Positions 8,711 through 17,752 are shown, counted from the first letter of the stretch. The stretch is 30,142 bases of DNA from JALQUL01 sp964556425 (GCA_964556425.1 CAZKWC010000035.1:1-30142), one strand, 5' to 3'. The notes: generated by a model not told the origin, from the sequence alone. Program-made: numbers and translations.

Positions 8711-8737
8711 GCCGCTTTTAGGAAGCGGCATTTTTTT
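8711..8737 (+). terminator. Intrinsic terminator after the Liv-type binding protein
   Basis: A 7-bp GC-rich stem (GCCGCTT 8711-8717 with AAGCGGC 8723-8729) with a 5-base loop is followed by A and seven T residues. This is a textbook rho-independent terminator placed between the binding-protein gene and the permease gene of the same transporter. Confidence 0.88.
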
Positions 8738-8816
8738 GACTACATCAGCATGATTTTTAATAACGTTGACCCATCACCCAATTGTTAAAGTTTAACTAAA
8801 GCCCACCCCACTTTTT

Positions 8817-10715
8817 ATGAATTTCACTGGATTCATCGGCCATTTATTAGGCGGATTAGCAAGCGCCTCATCACTATTTTTAGTGGGAGCCGGCCTATCT
8901 CTTATTTTTGGTGTCACACGTGTGGTGAACTTTGCACACGGTTCCTTTTATATGTTGGGCCTTTATTTAGCCTATTCCTTAACCGAGTATTTAGGTTCTG
9001 GATGGGGCTTTTGGTTCTCTATTTTGCTAGCTACTGTCGCAGTTGGAATCATTGGGGCTTTATTAGAGCTTTCCATCTTACGTAGAGTCTATGCAGCACC
9101 TGAGTTATTTCAACTATTAGCCACTTTTGCTATTGCCCTTGTTTTAAAAGATCTAGCGCTTTGGTATTGGGGGCCAGAAGATTTATTAGGCCCTAGAGCT
9201 TACGGTTTAAGCCAGGCAGTGATTTGGAATGAACAACGTCTGCCTAGTTATGATTTTTTCTTAATACTTATTGGGCCTTTGGTCTTATTGGCTTTGTGGT
9301 TGTTACTCAATAAAACTCGCTGGGGTATGCTGGTGCGGGCCGCCACCCAAGACCGTGAAATATTAGGAGCATTGGGTGTTAATCAGGTGGGTTTATTTAC
9401 CTCTGTTTTCGCCTTAGGTGCTGCCTTAGCAGGACTAGGCGGCGCCTTACAATTACCTCGAGAACCCGCTAATTTAGGCTTAGACATGGTGGTAATTGGC
9501 GAGGCCTTTGTCGTGGTGGTGGTGGGTGGCATGGGCTCTATTTCAGGTGCATTTGTTGCCGCCTTATTAATCGCTCTATTAAAAGCCTTTTGTATTGCAA
9601 TGGGTAATATTGAAGTTTTTGGCATTAGCTTTGCGTTGCCTAAATTAAGCCTTGTACTTGAATTTTTAGTAATGGCTTTTGTTTTGATTTTAAGGCCGTG
9701 GGGCTTATTAGGAAAGCCACTTTCCCTCAGTCGTAACTCTAATCCACAAGAGCGCCCCTATCGATCATTTAGACCTACCAGCCGCGTGATAGTAATGGTA
9801 TTGGTTTTAGCTTTAATTTTTCTACCACAGCTGAGCACAGACTCCCCCTACAACTTAGTTCTAGCCATTGATTTATTAACAGCGACCTTGTTTGCCAGCA
9901 GTTTATTTTTATTAATGGGTCCGTCCGGAATGAACTCTTTTGGGCATTCTGCATTTTTTGGTTGTGGTGCTTATATGGCCGCTTTATTGCTCACCCGATA
10001 CCACTTTAGCATGGAGGCCAGTTTATTCTTAAGCCCATTGGTGGCGGCTGTATTAGCAGCTGCAGTTGCTTGGTTTTCCATCCGACTAAGTGGAGTGTAT
10101 TTGGCAATGCTAACACTGGCTTTTGCGCAAATTTTGTGGTCATTAGTTTTCCAGTGGGATGATGTCACTGGCGGTAGCAATGGACTCACTGGTGTTTGGC
10201 CGGCTCAATGGACCACTTTGCATAATGGATTTTATTATTTATGCTTAGTTTTGGTCGTGGTTTCATTATGGTGCTTAAGAACCATTGCATTATCGCCCAT
10301 GGGTTTTGCTCTTAAGGCCAGTCGAGACTCGCTTCAACGAGCCAGTGCGATTGGCATTCCAAGTCCAATTTTACAAATCTTGGCCTTTGCAATTGCAGGC
10401 GGTTTTGCTGGTTTGGCAGGTGCTTTATTTGCTTTTTCAAAGGGTAGTATTTCACCCGACAGTTTAGGGGTTCATCGCTCTATTGATGGATTAGTCATGG
10501 TCTTATTAGGTGGCGTACAAAATTTATTAGGTCCTTGGGTGGGTGCAATTACTTATACCTGGCTACAAGACTGGGTTATTCGTAATACCGCCTATTGGAG
10601 GGCTTTATTAGGCTCTATTATGTTAATTTTGGTTTTAGTTTTTCCAATGGGAATTGCCGGTAGTTTGCAACTATGGTGGGAAAAATTAAAACCTATTCTG
10701 GTTAAAAAGACATGA
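8817..10715 (+). CDS. Fused LivH-LivM permease of a Liv-type ABC importer
   Basis: At 632 residues this is about the sum of a LivH and a LivM. The N-terminal half (about 1-295) is LivH-like, with GLSLIFGVTRVVNFAHGSFY near residue 26 and the GGMGSISGAFVAALL block near 240. The C-terminal half (about 325-632) is LivM-like, with LFLLMGPSGMNSFGHSAFFG, GVYLAMLTLAFAQILW and a conserved ATPase-contacting loop around ALKASRDSLQRASAIGI. There are at least 15 hydrophobic segments and a short charged linker at about 300-322 joins the halves. It forms the whole transmembrane part of the importer, with the two ATPases encoded downstream. Such fusions are known in proteobacteria. No clear ribosome-binding site precedes the ATG. 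Confidence 0.9.
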   Translation: MNFTGFIGHLLGGLASASSLFLVGAGLSLIFGVTRVVNFAHGSFYMLGLYLAYSLTEYLGSGWGFWFSILLATVAVGIIGALLELSILRRVYAAPELFQLLATFAIALVLKDLALWYWGPEDLLGPRAYGLSQAVIWNEQRLPSYDFFLILIGPLVLLALWLLLNKTRWGMLVRAATQDREILGALGVNQVGLFTSVFALGAALAGLGGALQLPREPANLGLDMVVIGEAFVVVVVGGMGSISGAFVAALLIALLKAFCIAMGNIEVFGISFALPKLSLVLEFLVMAFVLILRPWGLLGKPLSLSRNSNPQERPYRSFRPTSRVIVMVLVLALIFLPQLSTDSPYNLVLAIDLLTATLFASSLFLLMGPSGMNSFGHSAFFGCGAYMAALLLTRYHFSMEASLFLSPLVAAVLAAAVAWFSIRLSGVYLAMLTLAFAQILWSLVFQWDDVTGGSNGLTGVWPAQWTTLHNGFYYLCLVLVVVSLWCLRTIALSPMGFALKASRDSLQRASAIGIPSPILQILAFAIAGGFAGLAGALFAFSKGSISPDSLGVHRSIDGLVMVLLGGVQNLLGPWVGAITYTWLQDWVIRNTAYWRALLGSIMLILVLVFPMGIAGSLQLWWEKLKPILVKKT

Positions 10716-10718
10716 CTA

Positions 10719-10741
10719 GGTCAATCTACAAGTTTTTGACC
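10719..10741 (+). repeat. Small hairpin between permease and LivG-type ATPase genes
   Basis: A 6-bp inverted repeat (GGTCAA 10719-10724 with TTGACC 10736-10741) is followed by a T-rich but interrupted stretch. It could be a weak attenuator. The stem is short, so chance is possible. Confidence 0.25.
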
Positions 10742-10786
10742 CATTTCTATTATTATTTTTGATTTTTTAAAATACCAACACCATTT

Positions 10787-11569
10787 ATGAGTCTATTAAA
10801 AGCCCAGAATTTAGACGTCTCGTTTGGCGGTAATCATGCTGTCAATCAGGTGAGCTTTGAATTAAACGCAGGCGAAATGTTAGCGGTCATTGGTCCTAAC
10901 GGTGCGGGGAAATCAAGTCTGTTTAATTTAATTGGTGGCCAACTCAAAGCGTCTTCTGGTGCACTTTTTCTACAAGATAAAAATCAAAAAACACATAATA
11001 TATTAGGTGCTAGCCCCCAAGCCTTATGGCGTTTTGGTATAGGCAGAACTTTTCAAATTCCAGCCACTTTTTATTCTTTTACCCTGCTCGAAAATGTACA
11101 AATCGCACTAATGTCTCATCATAAGCAGTGGTTTCAATTTTGGCGTTCAGCTAGCCCCTTGCATCATCAACAGGCACTTGATTTATTAGCTCAAGTAGGA
11201 CTTGCAGCCTATGCTCAAACACCCTGCCAAGAATTGTCTTACGGAGATAATAAAAGGCTAGAACTCGCCATTGCTTTGGCACACCAGCCTTGTTTGTTGT
11301 TAATGGACGAACCCACTGCAGGTATGCCCAACACAGAAAGGCAAGCCCTCATGCAATTAACCAAGCAACTCGCCCATCAACAAAACATAGGCGTTTTGTT
11401 TACCGAGCACAGCATGGATGTAGTGTTTGATTTTGCTGACAAAATTATCGTCTTAGCTAGAGGCCAAGTCATAGCCAGTGGCAACCCTTCCTATATTCAA
11501 AATCATCAGTTAGTACAAGAAGTTTATTTTGGCAAAAAAATGACGCAACAACTCCAACAACATTCGTAA
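10787..11569 (+). CDS. Liv-type ABC transporter ATPase, LivG-like
   Basis: This 260-residue cytoplasmic ATPase is one of the pair that powers the importer. Walker A is GPNGAGKSS near residue 35; the LivG-type insert GIGRTFQIPATFYSFTLLENV follows at about 84-104. The signature is LSYGDNKRLE (LSYG instead of LSGG, usual in LivG), Walker B is LLLMDEPTAGM and the H-loop is TEHSMDVVF. The RTFQ sequence and the AGM after Walker B mark the LivG branch. The next ATPase gene starts 6 bases after the stop, so they form one operon. Confidence 0.9.
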   Translation: MSLLKAQNLDVSFGGNHAVNQVSFELNAGEMLAVIGPNGAGKSSLFNLIGGQLKASSGALFLQDKNQKTHNILGASPQALWRFGIGRTFQIPATFYSFTLLENVQIALMSHHKQWFQFWRSASPLHHQQALDLLAQVGLAAYAQTPCQELSYGDNKRLELAIALAHQPCLLLMDEPTAGMPNTERQALMQLTKQLAHQQNIGVLFTEHSMDVVFDFADKIIVLARGQVIASGNPSYIQNHQLVQEVYFGKKMTQQLQQHS

Positions 11570-11575
11570 GTCTTT

Positions 11576-12316
11576 ATGCTTCAAACTAGTGTCTCTCCTA
11601 TTTCTACTCCTCTCACTAGCACTCATATATTAAAAGTGCAAAATCTAAATGCGGGCTATTTAGGCTCCCAGGTACTGCATCAGCTTAGTTTTGATTTGCA
11701 CAAAGGAGAAGTACTTGCTTTAATGGGGCGTAATGGCGCAGGTAAATCAACTACCTTTAAAGCAATTATGGGATTACTGCCAGAATGTACCGGACAAATT
11801 GAACTCATGGGCCAATCGATTGAGCATTTAGCCCCTTATAAAATTGCCCAACTTGGCCTGGCCTATGTTCCTGAAGATAGGCGTTTGTTTACCGATTTAA
11901 CAGTACTAGAAAATTTAAAAGTAGGCCAACAAGCAGCTCGTTTTTGGCCAAATGGCCAAGCAGCACCGGCTTGGACCACCGAGCAAATTTTTGATTTATT
12001 TCCTAACCTAGCCAATATGCCCCATCGATTAGCCGGTCAAATGAGTGGTGGTGAACAAAAGATGTTGTCGGTGGCACGCAGTCTTATGGGCAACCCTTTT
12101 ATGATAATGCTAGATGAACCATCAGAGGGAGTAGCCCCGATTATTGTCGAGCAAATGGCGGAAGTGATTTTGCAACTAAAAGCCCAAGGCCTGAGTATTT
12201 TATTATCTGAACAAAATATGTTTTTTGCACAAGACCTTGCCGATAGAGCCATTTTATTAGACAAAGGACAAATTAGCTTTAATGGCAGCTTGAATGATTT
12301 AAAAGCTCATTATTGA
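11576..12316 (+). CDS. Liv-type ABC transporter ATPase, LivF-like
   Basis: This 246-residue cytoplasmic ATPase is the partner of the LivG-like subunit. Walker A is GRNGAGKST near residue 50, then GLAYVPEDRRLFTDLTVLEN (LivF/UrtE-type block), signature MSGGEQKMLSVARSL, Walker B MIMLDEPSEGVAP, and Gln in place of the H-loop His (SEQN), which is normal for LivF. The first 16 residues are rich in Ser and Thr and not conserved, so a later start is possible but none has a better context. It is the last gene of the transporter cluster and converges with dprA. Confidence 0.9.
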   Translation: MLQTSVSPISTPLTSTHILKVQNLNAGYLGSQVLHQLSFDLHKGEVLALMGRNGAGKSTTFKAIMGLLPECTGQIELMGQSIEHLAPYKIAQLGLAYVPEDRRLFTDLTVLENLKVGQQAARFWPNGQAAPAWTTEQIFDLFPNLANMPHRLAGQMSGGEQKMLSVARSLMGNPFMIMLDEPSEGVAPIIVEQMAEVILQLKAQGLSILLSEQNMFFAQDLADRAILLDKGQISFNGSLNDLKAHY

Positions 12317-12342
12317 GGCCATTTTGTAGCTACAAATTTGAA

Positions 12343-12413
12343 TGGTGGCAATGAACTAAGCTATCAGCAAGGCTAAATAAGCGTTCATCATTGGGCTGCT
12401 TAAGCGGCCACCA
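12343..12413. repeat. Nested inverted repeats between livF-like gene and dprA
   Basis: An outer 7-bp stem (TGGTGGC 12343-12349 with GCCACCA 12407-12413) encloses a 6-bp stem (ATGAAC 12351-12356 with GTTCAT 12383-12388). The region is the 115-base spacer between convergent genes. A role as a terminator is not supported, since no T-tract follows on either strand. Confidence 0.25.
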
Positions 12414-12431
12414 GTCATTGAATCAAGCAAG

Positions 12432-13589
12432 CTAGGAAGAAGAAACTCTTTGAAAACGCCCACCCGGCATTCTTGCAATTTGGCCTGCTAACTCTAAGTC
12501 GAGTAACCGAACTTGTAAAGTTGCAATATCTAAACCACTTATATTTTGCAAGTTTTCTAAGCTAATAGGCGCATAACCCATATTTTCTAAAAAATCTTCT
12601 TGGGCAGGACTTAATTCTTTTTGACTTTTTTGAGTCACTTCATTAAACAAAACCTGCTGCACCTTGGTTCCGAGTGGAACTGCAAACAAACCTTGAAACT
12701 CCTCGGTTATATCCTCTGCGGTTTCTACTAATTTCGCACCTTGCTTAATTAATAAATGACAACCCTTAGACATAGGTGAGTGAATCGAGCCTGGAATAGC
12801 AAAGACTTCTTTACCTTGTTCTAGAGCCATTCGTGCGGTAATTAAAGAGCCCGACTGAACTGCCGCTTCGACCACCAAAGTTCCTAAAGATAAACCAGAA
12901 ATAATACGATTACGTTGCGGAAAATTAGCCGCAATAGGTTCAGTCGCTAATAAATACTCGCTAATTAACAAGCCTTGGTCACAAATTCGCATCGCTAATG
13001 AACGATGTTGCTTGGGATAAACAAGGTCCAAGCCAGTGGCAACCACTGCAATGGTTTTGCCATCGGCCGATAAGGCGCCCTCATGAGCCGCAGCATCAAC
13101 ACCTAAAGCCAAGCCTGAAATGATAGCAAAGCCTTTACTTGCTAAATGGCTAGCAAAGGACATTGCATCTTGACTACCTTGCGGAGTTGGATTGCGAGTA
13201 CCCACAATAGAAATAGCTTTTGGGGTGAGCTCCGATTGACTAATCAGCGAGATTTCACCTTCGGCAAACAATAAGACAGGTGGGTCCTCAATATCTAACA
13301 GTGCGGTTGGAAAATATTGGCAGCCCAAAGAAACCACATAGCGGTTATCCGATTGATTGAGCCAAGCTTCAGTTCGTTGAATATGCTCAGTAAGGTCTGG
13401 AGGCGGGCTTAATAAAGCCTGCACCACCTTATCAGAGACTACTTTCGCCAACTCACTAGGACTTTTGGCAAAAATTTCAGTGGGCCATTCGAAGGCCGTA
13501 ATTAATTTACGTGTGGTTGCGCGCCCTACACCAGGCGTTAAAACTAAACGTAACCATGCTGCTAAATCAGCACCATATAAAGAATTCAT
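12432..13589 (-). CDS. dprA: DNA-protecting protein DprA
   Basis: This 385-residue cytoplasmic protein binds incoming single-stranded DNA and loads RecA during natural transformation. The order is an N-terminal helix-hairpin-helix/SAM-like region (about 1-70), the Rossmann-like core (about 100-300) with AISIVGTRNPTPQG at 125-138, SGLALGVDAAAHEGAL at 158-173, the NFPQRNRIISGLS block at 222-234 and SGSLITARMALEQG at 246-259, and a C-terminal winged helix (about 310-385) of the DML1 type. The gene begins 25 bases after the stop of the LysM gene, probably in the same operon. It is complete and looks functional; other competence genes are not in the window. Confidence 0.95.
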   Translation of the reverse strand: MNSLYGADLAAWLRLVLTPGVGRATTRKLITAFEWPTEIFAKSPSELAKVVSDKVVQALLSPPPDLTEHIQRTEAWLNQSDNRYVVSLGCQYFPTALLDIEDPPVLLFAEGEISLISQSELTPKAISIVGTRNPTPQGSQDAMSFASHLASKGFAIISGLALGVDAAAHEGALSADGKTIAVVATGLDLVYPKQHRSLAMRICDQGLLISEYLLATEPIAANFPQRNRIISGLSLGTLVVEAAVQSGSLITARMALEQGKEVFAIPGSIHSPMSKGCHLLIKQGAKLVETAEDITEEFQGLFAVPLGTKVQQVLFNEVTQKSQKELSPAQEDFLENMGYAPISLENLQNISGLDIATLQVRLLDLELAGQIARMPGGRFQRVSSS

Positions 13590-13614
13590 AAAAAACTAAC
13601 ACCAACTTTAACTG

Positions 13615-14808
13615 TTATCGCGGATTGACTAAATAATCTCCTATGGCGATGGGGCGTTGAGATTCAAGCACCAACACATAAGATACTTTTTCAAAAACTC
13701 TAAAAACCATAGCAATTCCGTTACGTTCTGCTGGCAGACGGATCGCTTGTGGTTTTTCTGCAGTTTTATCAATGACTGTTTCACCGTTATTTAATACGGC
13801 TAAAATATCGCCCACCGCTAAAGCATCACGGCTCCCGCGGTTAATGGCGAGGACTTGTCTTTGACCAGCAACAGCAAATGCATTGCCATGTAGTGATGCT
13901 ACCCTAGCAAGCACAGGATTACTAGGTGCTTTAGGTACATAACTGCGAATTTCGAAAGGAATATCAGCTGCTAATCTATCACCAGCGTAAATTTCTTCCT
14001 TGGCACTGACCACATCTAAGGTTGCGGGAACAATTTGGGCGGGATCTTCTGGTTTGGAGTCAATCGCCTTAGCCATTGATTCACCACGTATTAACCTTAA
14101 ACTACCAACATGCTGAGCCTCATAGGCCAAAACTTGTTGAGTGTTAGGGTCTTTAATCGGAACCGGATTTCGGTAAACTCTATAAATAATTCTCTCACCC
14201 GCTGGGTCTTTAAGTTCTTGGCCATTTCCAGACCTTGCATATACCCTGTCGCCTCTACTTAATAATACCCTTCCTTCTTGCGCCGACACTACCCGAGGTG
14301 CGATCTGAATAGATGCATCATCAAGTACTACCGGACTAGCTAAAAAAGGTTCTATTAAATTGTTGTCTAAAGTGGGGATGGTATTATCTGGTAAATTAGA
14401 AAATTTCACCTTAGGTGATAATTTAAGTTCTGGTAAAGCAGCTGGAGTTTTTCCACCATCTTTGGATAAACTTAATAGTGCTCGACCATCTTTTTTAATC
14501 AAATACAATACTTGTTTTGGATAAATCAAATGTGGATTTTTGATTTCTTCAAGGTTCATACCCCATAAGTCGGGCCAACGCCATGGGCTTTTAAGAAAAA
14601 GCCCAGAAATATCCCAAAGTGTATCTTTGGGCTTAACCGTATATTGATCAGGGGCGTTAGATGCCAATTCAGAGACTGGCACACCTAATTCAGCCGTTTT
14701 TTGAGCTTGTGCTTTTTGTACTGGGTTAACGGTATATTTTTGTGCATAAACAAAACCTGCAGTTGGCACTAGCAAGGCTAAAAGCACTGTAAACTTCAAA
14801 ATCTTCAT
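13615..14808 (-). CDS. LysM-domain cell-envelope protein upstream of dprA
   Basis: This 397-residue secreted protein has a signal peptide at residues 1-22 (MKILKFTVLLALLVPTAGF then VYA before the mature QKYTV). One LysM domain spans about residues 54-105 (YTVKPKDTLWDISGLFLKSP and HLIYPKQVLYLI), which binds peptidoglycan. The remaining 290 residues are a conserved region of unknown function with beta-rich blocks such as LLSRGDRVYARS and GDRLAADIPFEIRSYVPKAP. A LysM gene next to dprA and divergent from def is a common arrangement in Burkholderiales. Its exact role is not known to me; it has no visible hydrolase domain. Confidence 0.85.
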   Translation of the reverse strand: MKILKFTVLLALLVPTAGFVYAQKYTVNPVQKAQAQKTAELGVPVSELASNAPDQYTVKPKDTLWDISGLFLKSPWRWPDLWGMNLEEIKNPHLIYPKQVLYLIKKDGRALLSLSKDGGKTPAALPELKLSPKVKFSNLPDNTIPTLDNNLIEPFLASPVVLDDASIQIAPRVVSAQEGRVLLSRGDRVYARSGNGQELKDPAGERIIYRVYRNPVPIKDPNTQQVLAYEAQHVGSLRLIRGESMAKAIDSKPEDPAQIVPATLDVVSAKEEIYAGDRLAADIPFEIRSYVPKAPSNPVLARVASLHGNAFAVAGQRQVLAINRGSRDALAVGDILAVLNNGETVIDKTAEKPQAIRLPAERNGIAMVFRVFEKVSYVLVLESQRPIAIGDYLVNPR

Positions 14809-15037
14809 GTGTAGAATTCAAATATCTTGCGAAAATAAAACATAGTCACCAACAACAATTAACCCTTGTCAATAAGATGCAGTTGTGTTGGGTGCTAAAT
14901 AGGTTTTATAAAAATGAAAAGTCTCTCAATTGTGCACCCATAAACAGCAATTCACAACAAGACCTTGCAAACTTTATCAAGTAACCCCAACTTAAGTTTC
15001 AAAATTATCAGAAAATACATCCCTTATTAACAAAATT
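14809..15037. promoter_or_regulatory. Divergent intergenic region between LysM gene and def
   Basis: This 229-base AT-rich spacer must carry promoters for LysM-dprA on the minus strand and def-fmt on the plus strand. A TTGACA hexamer can be read on the minus strand near 14870-14875, but no -10 box lies at the standard distance. I see no strong repeat. Confidence 0.35.
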
Positions 15038-15553
15038 ATGCTTCTTACGATTCTTACACACCCAGATCCAAGGTTAACCACCGTAGCTAAACCAGTGGCA
15101 CAAATCGATCAGCGTATAAAGACTTTAGTCAATGATATGCTAGAAACAATGTACCATGCCAATGGTGTGGGATTGGCAGCAACACAAATAAATGTACACG
15201 AGCGAGTCGTGGTAATTGATGTCTCCGAGGCCAGAGATCAAGCTTTAGTGCTTATTAACCCAGAAATTACTTGGTTTAGTCCCGAAAAACAAAAAAATGA
15301 TGAAGGATGTTTGTCGGTTCCCGATATTTATGATGGTGTAGAGCGCAGTATTGAAGTACATGCCCAAGCACTTGATCAACACGGTCAATTACAAAAATAT
15401 CAGGCCGATGGGCTATTAGCCATTTGTATTCAACATGAATTAGATCATTTATTAGGCAAAGTTTTTGTTGATTATTTATCACCACTTAAACGTAATCGTA
15501 TTACTTCTAAATTGTTAAAAGCGCAAAAAGAAAAATTACGCTCTAATAAATAA
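15038..15553 (+). CDS. def: Peptide deformylase
   Basis: This 171-residue metalloenzyme removes the formyl group from the N-terminal Met of new proteins. All three family motifs are present: GVGLAATQ at 43-50, EGCLSVP at 89-95 with metal ligand Cys91, and QHELDH at 132-137 with His133, catalytic Glu134 and His137. The length is normal. It is followed 20 bases later by fmt, which makes formyl-Met-tRNA, so the two genes form the classic def-fmt operon. No Shine-Dalgarno sequence is visible before the ATG. Confidence 0.97.
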   Translation: MLLTILTHPDPRLTTVAKPVAQIDQRIKTLVNDMLETMYHANGVGLAATQINVHERVVVIDVSEARDQALVLINPEITWFSPEKQKNDEGCLSVPDIYDGVERSIEVHAQALDQHGQLQKYQADGLLAICIQHELDHLLGKVFVDYLSPLKRNRITSKLLKAQKEKLRSNK

Positions 15554-15573
15554 CCTCACTACACGGCTTGCCC

Positions 15574-16560
15574 ATGAAACTCATTTTTGCGGGTACGCCC
15601 GAATTTGCCAGTATTGCTCTTGAACAACTGATTGCCGCAGGGCACGAGATTGTCTTAGTCTTGACCCAACCCGACAGGCCTGCTGGGCGGGGTCTTGCTT
15701 TAACCCCTTCTGCAGTCAAAAATAAAGCCCTAGAACACTCTATAACAGTGGCACAACCGATTAGTTTAAAACTAGACGGCAAATACCCCGATCAAGCTCT
15801 TATAGGCCAGCAGGCTATTCATGAAGCGATTCAAAAAGGGGCTCAACTAATGGTGGTGGCCGCTTATGGCCTTATTCTGCCTCAATGGGCGCTTGACGCA
15901 CCCGCTTTAGGTTGCATCAATATTCATGCCTCTTTATTACCAAGGTGGCGAGGTGCGGCCCCTATTCATAGGGCCATTGAAAAAGGTGATAGCCATACTG
16001 GCGTAACCATTATGCAGATGAATATTGGCCTAGATACCGGCGATATGCTGCTACACGATAGCTTGCCAATTGAAGATCAAGACACCACCCTTAGCCTGCA
16101 TGACAAACTTGCCGATATGGGTGCAAAACTCTGTATTCAAGCCATTGCGGGCTTAGAACAAAAACAACTCACACCCATCGTACAACCCACCGATGGTGTG
16201 TGTTATGCTGAAAAAATAAGCAAATCAGAAAGTGCCATTGTCTGGAGCCGTTCTGCCATTGAGTTAAGTCGCTTAATTCGGGCTCTTAACCCTGCTCCCG
16301 GTGCAAGCTGTCAAATTGGCCCCGACAGCTATAAGATTTGGATGGCGCAAGCAGACAGTCAATTGTCATCTTTGCCTAAAAATAGCGAAATAGGAACTGT
16401 GCTACAGGCCAATGAAGCGGGAATTTGGATTCAAACCGGTGATGGTGTGCTGCATATTAGTCAAATACAAAGAGCGGGCAGTAAAAAAATGCCCTTGGCA
16501 GATATGTTAAGAGGCAAACCCATTACCGTTGGCACGGTATGCAACAAGGACACAATATGA
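15574..16560 (+). CDS. fmt: Methionyl-tRNA formyltransferase
   Basis: This 328-residue enzyme transfers formyl from 10-formyltetrahydrofolate to initiator Met-tRNA. The N-terminus MKLIFAGTPEFA is the canonical start, so ATG 15574 is preferred to an in-frame TTG at 15568. The formyltransferase domain (about 1-205) carries catalytic Asn116, His118 and Asp154 and the SLLPRWRGAAPIHRAI block at 120-135; the C-terminal domain (about 206-328) binds tRNA. Its stop codon overlaps the ATG of azlC (ATGA), so the two are translationally coupled. Confidence 0.97.
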   Translation: MKLIFAGTPEFASIALEQLIAAGHEIVLVLTQPDRPAGRGLALTPSAVKNKALEHSITVAQPISLKLDGKYPDQALIGQQAIHEAIQKGAQLMVVAAYGLILPQWALDAPALGCINIHASLLPRWRGAAPIHRAIEKGDSHTGVTIMQMNIGLDTGDMLLHDSLPIEDQDTTLSLHDKLADMGAKLCIQAIAGLEQKQLTPIVQPTDGVCYAEKISKSESAIVWSRSAIELSRLIRALNPAPGASCQIGPDSYKIWMAQADSQLSSLPKNSEIGTVLQANEAGIWIQTGDGVLHISQIQRAGSKKMPLADMLRGKPITVGTVCNKDTI

Positions 16561-17300
16561 AAATAGGTTTGCATTTAAGGCACAACCCTCACTTTAAAAA
16601 AGGTGCAAAAGATATGATGTCTTTAGCGCCTGGCATTTTTGCATGGGGTTTGATGACTGCAGTGGCCATGGTTAATTCAGGTTTGGGTATTTGGACTTCT
16701 TCACTCATGACTCTCACTGTTTTTGCCGGCAGTGCGCAACTTGCTACCACTCCTTTAATTATGGCCCACGCCCCTATGTGGGTTGTTTTGGCCACTGCGA
16801 CTTGTGTTAATTTACGATTTGTTGTCTTTAGCATTCATTTACGGCCCTACATGATGCATTTGTCTTTAAAAGATCGTTTGTTTACTGGTTATTTAACAGG
16901 CGATTTGAGTTATGTATTAACGGTTAGCAAATTCCCGCAGGCATCCGAAACACTTGAGGGTAAAAATGAGCAGTTAGCCTACCTTATGGGAACTAATTGG
17001 ATTAACTGGCTTTCTTGGATGAGTGGTAGTTTTATAGGGATTGGGCTTACCGCCTATATTCCTATTGAGTGGGGATTGGGTTTTGCTGGGGTATTAGCAT
17101 TAGTAGGCATGACCTGTATTTTGGTCAATAACTGGCTCAAACTATTAGGCGCTGTGGTCTCGAGTATTGCCGCCATAGCGGCCTATGCACTGCCCTTAAA
17201 ACTCAATATTGTGGTTGCAATTGCTTGTGCCGTGATGTTGTGTTTATTAGCGGAAAGTTTTAAAAAACCGGTCATTATTGATAAAACCCTTCATCATTAA
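16557..17300 (+). CDS. azlC: AzlC-family branched-chain amino acid exporter, large subunit
   Basis: This 247-residue inner-membrane protein of the AzlC family is, with AzlD, a two-component exporter of branched-chain amino acids. The family block LAPGIFAWGLMTAVAM is near residue 22, followed by FAGSAQLATTPLI and NLRFVVFSIHLRPYM, with the GYLTGDLSYVL segment after it; about six hydrophobic segments are visible. ATG 16557 was chosen over ATG 16539 because AAGGA lies 6 bases upstream and the start overlaps the fmt stop by the usual ATGA. The N-terminal 15 residues are basic and hydrophilic. azlD follows after 88 bases. Confidence 0.88.
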   Translation: MKIGLHLRHNPHFKKGAKDMMSLAPGIFAWGLMTAVAMVNSGLGIWTSSLMTLTVFAGSAQLATTPLIMAHAPMWVVLATATCVNLRFVVFSIHLRPYMMHLSLKDRLFTGYLTGDLSYVLTVSKFPQASETLEGKNEQLAYLMGTNWINWLSWMSGSFIGIGLTAYIPIEWGLGFAGVLALVGMTCILVNNWLKLLGAVVSSIAAIAAYALPLKLNIVVAIACAVMLCLLAESFKKPVIIDKTLHH

Positions 17301-17388
17301 TTCAAAAAATCGCCAGCGCAGTCTTGTTGTAGAAGAAGCCGCTCATCAAGCCAAATAAGAGCATTTAGCTCATTTTCCGAAGTCCCTT

Positions 17389-17742
17389 ATGTTTGATCAA
17401 TTCCCTAGTGTAGAAATTATTCTGACTCTTTTAGCTCTCATGCTCATCTCAATCCTGTCAAGGTCGATGTTTTTTATTTCTAATAAACAATGGTCAGTGC
17501 CTAAATGGTTAGAGCGTGGTTTGCAATATGCGCCTTTGGCCGCCTTATGTGCCGTCATTGCCCCACAAATTTTTATTACACAAAATCAATTGATTAGCAC
17601 TTGGCAAGATGCAAGAATTTTTGCGGCATTAGCGGCCATTATTTTTGTTTACCTAAGACGTAAATCTGGGCAACCCGTATTAGGAGCCATTGTGGTAGGT
17701 ATGGCGGTGTATTTGCCCTTACACTTAGCTTTGGGTTGGTAA
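17389..17742 (+). CDS. azlD: AzlD-family branched-chain amino acid exporter, small subunit
   Basis: This small 117-residue membrane protein has four hydrophobic segments. The block LERGLQYAPLAALCAVIAP at about 41-59 is the hallmark of AzlD. It is the expected partner of the AzlC protein encoded just upstream. A loose inverted repeat follows the stop (ACCCCAA 17753-17759 with TTGGGGT 17781-17787, 21-base loop), which might end the transcript before pyruvate kinase. Confidence 0.85.
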   Translation: MFDQFPSVEIILTLLALMLISILSRSMFFISNKQWSVPKWLERGLQYAPLAALCAVIAPQIFITQNQLISTWQDARIFAALAAIIFVYLRRKSGQPVLGAIVVGMAVYLPLHLALGW

Positions 17743-17752
17743 CCAAACAGAA

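Noticed and set aside
15568..15573. TTG start for fmt two codons upstream
   Set aside because: Family N-terminus MKLIFAGTPEF starts exactly at ATG 15574.
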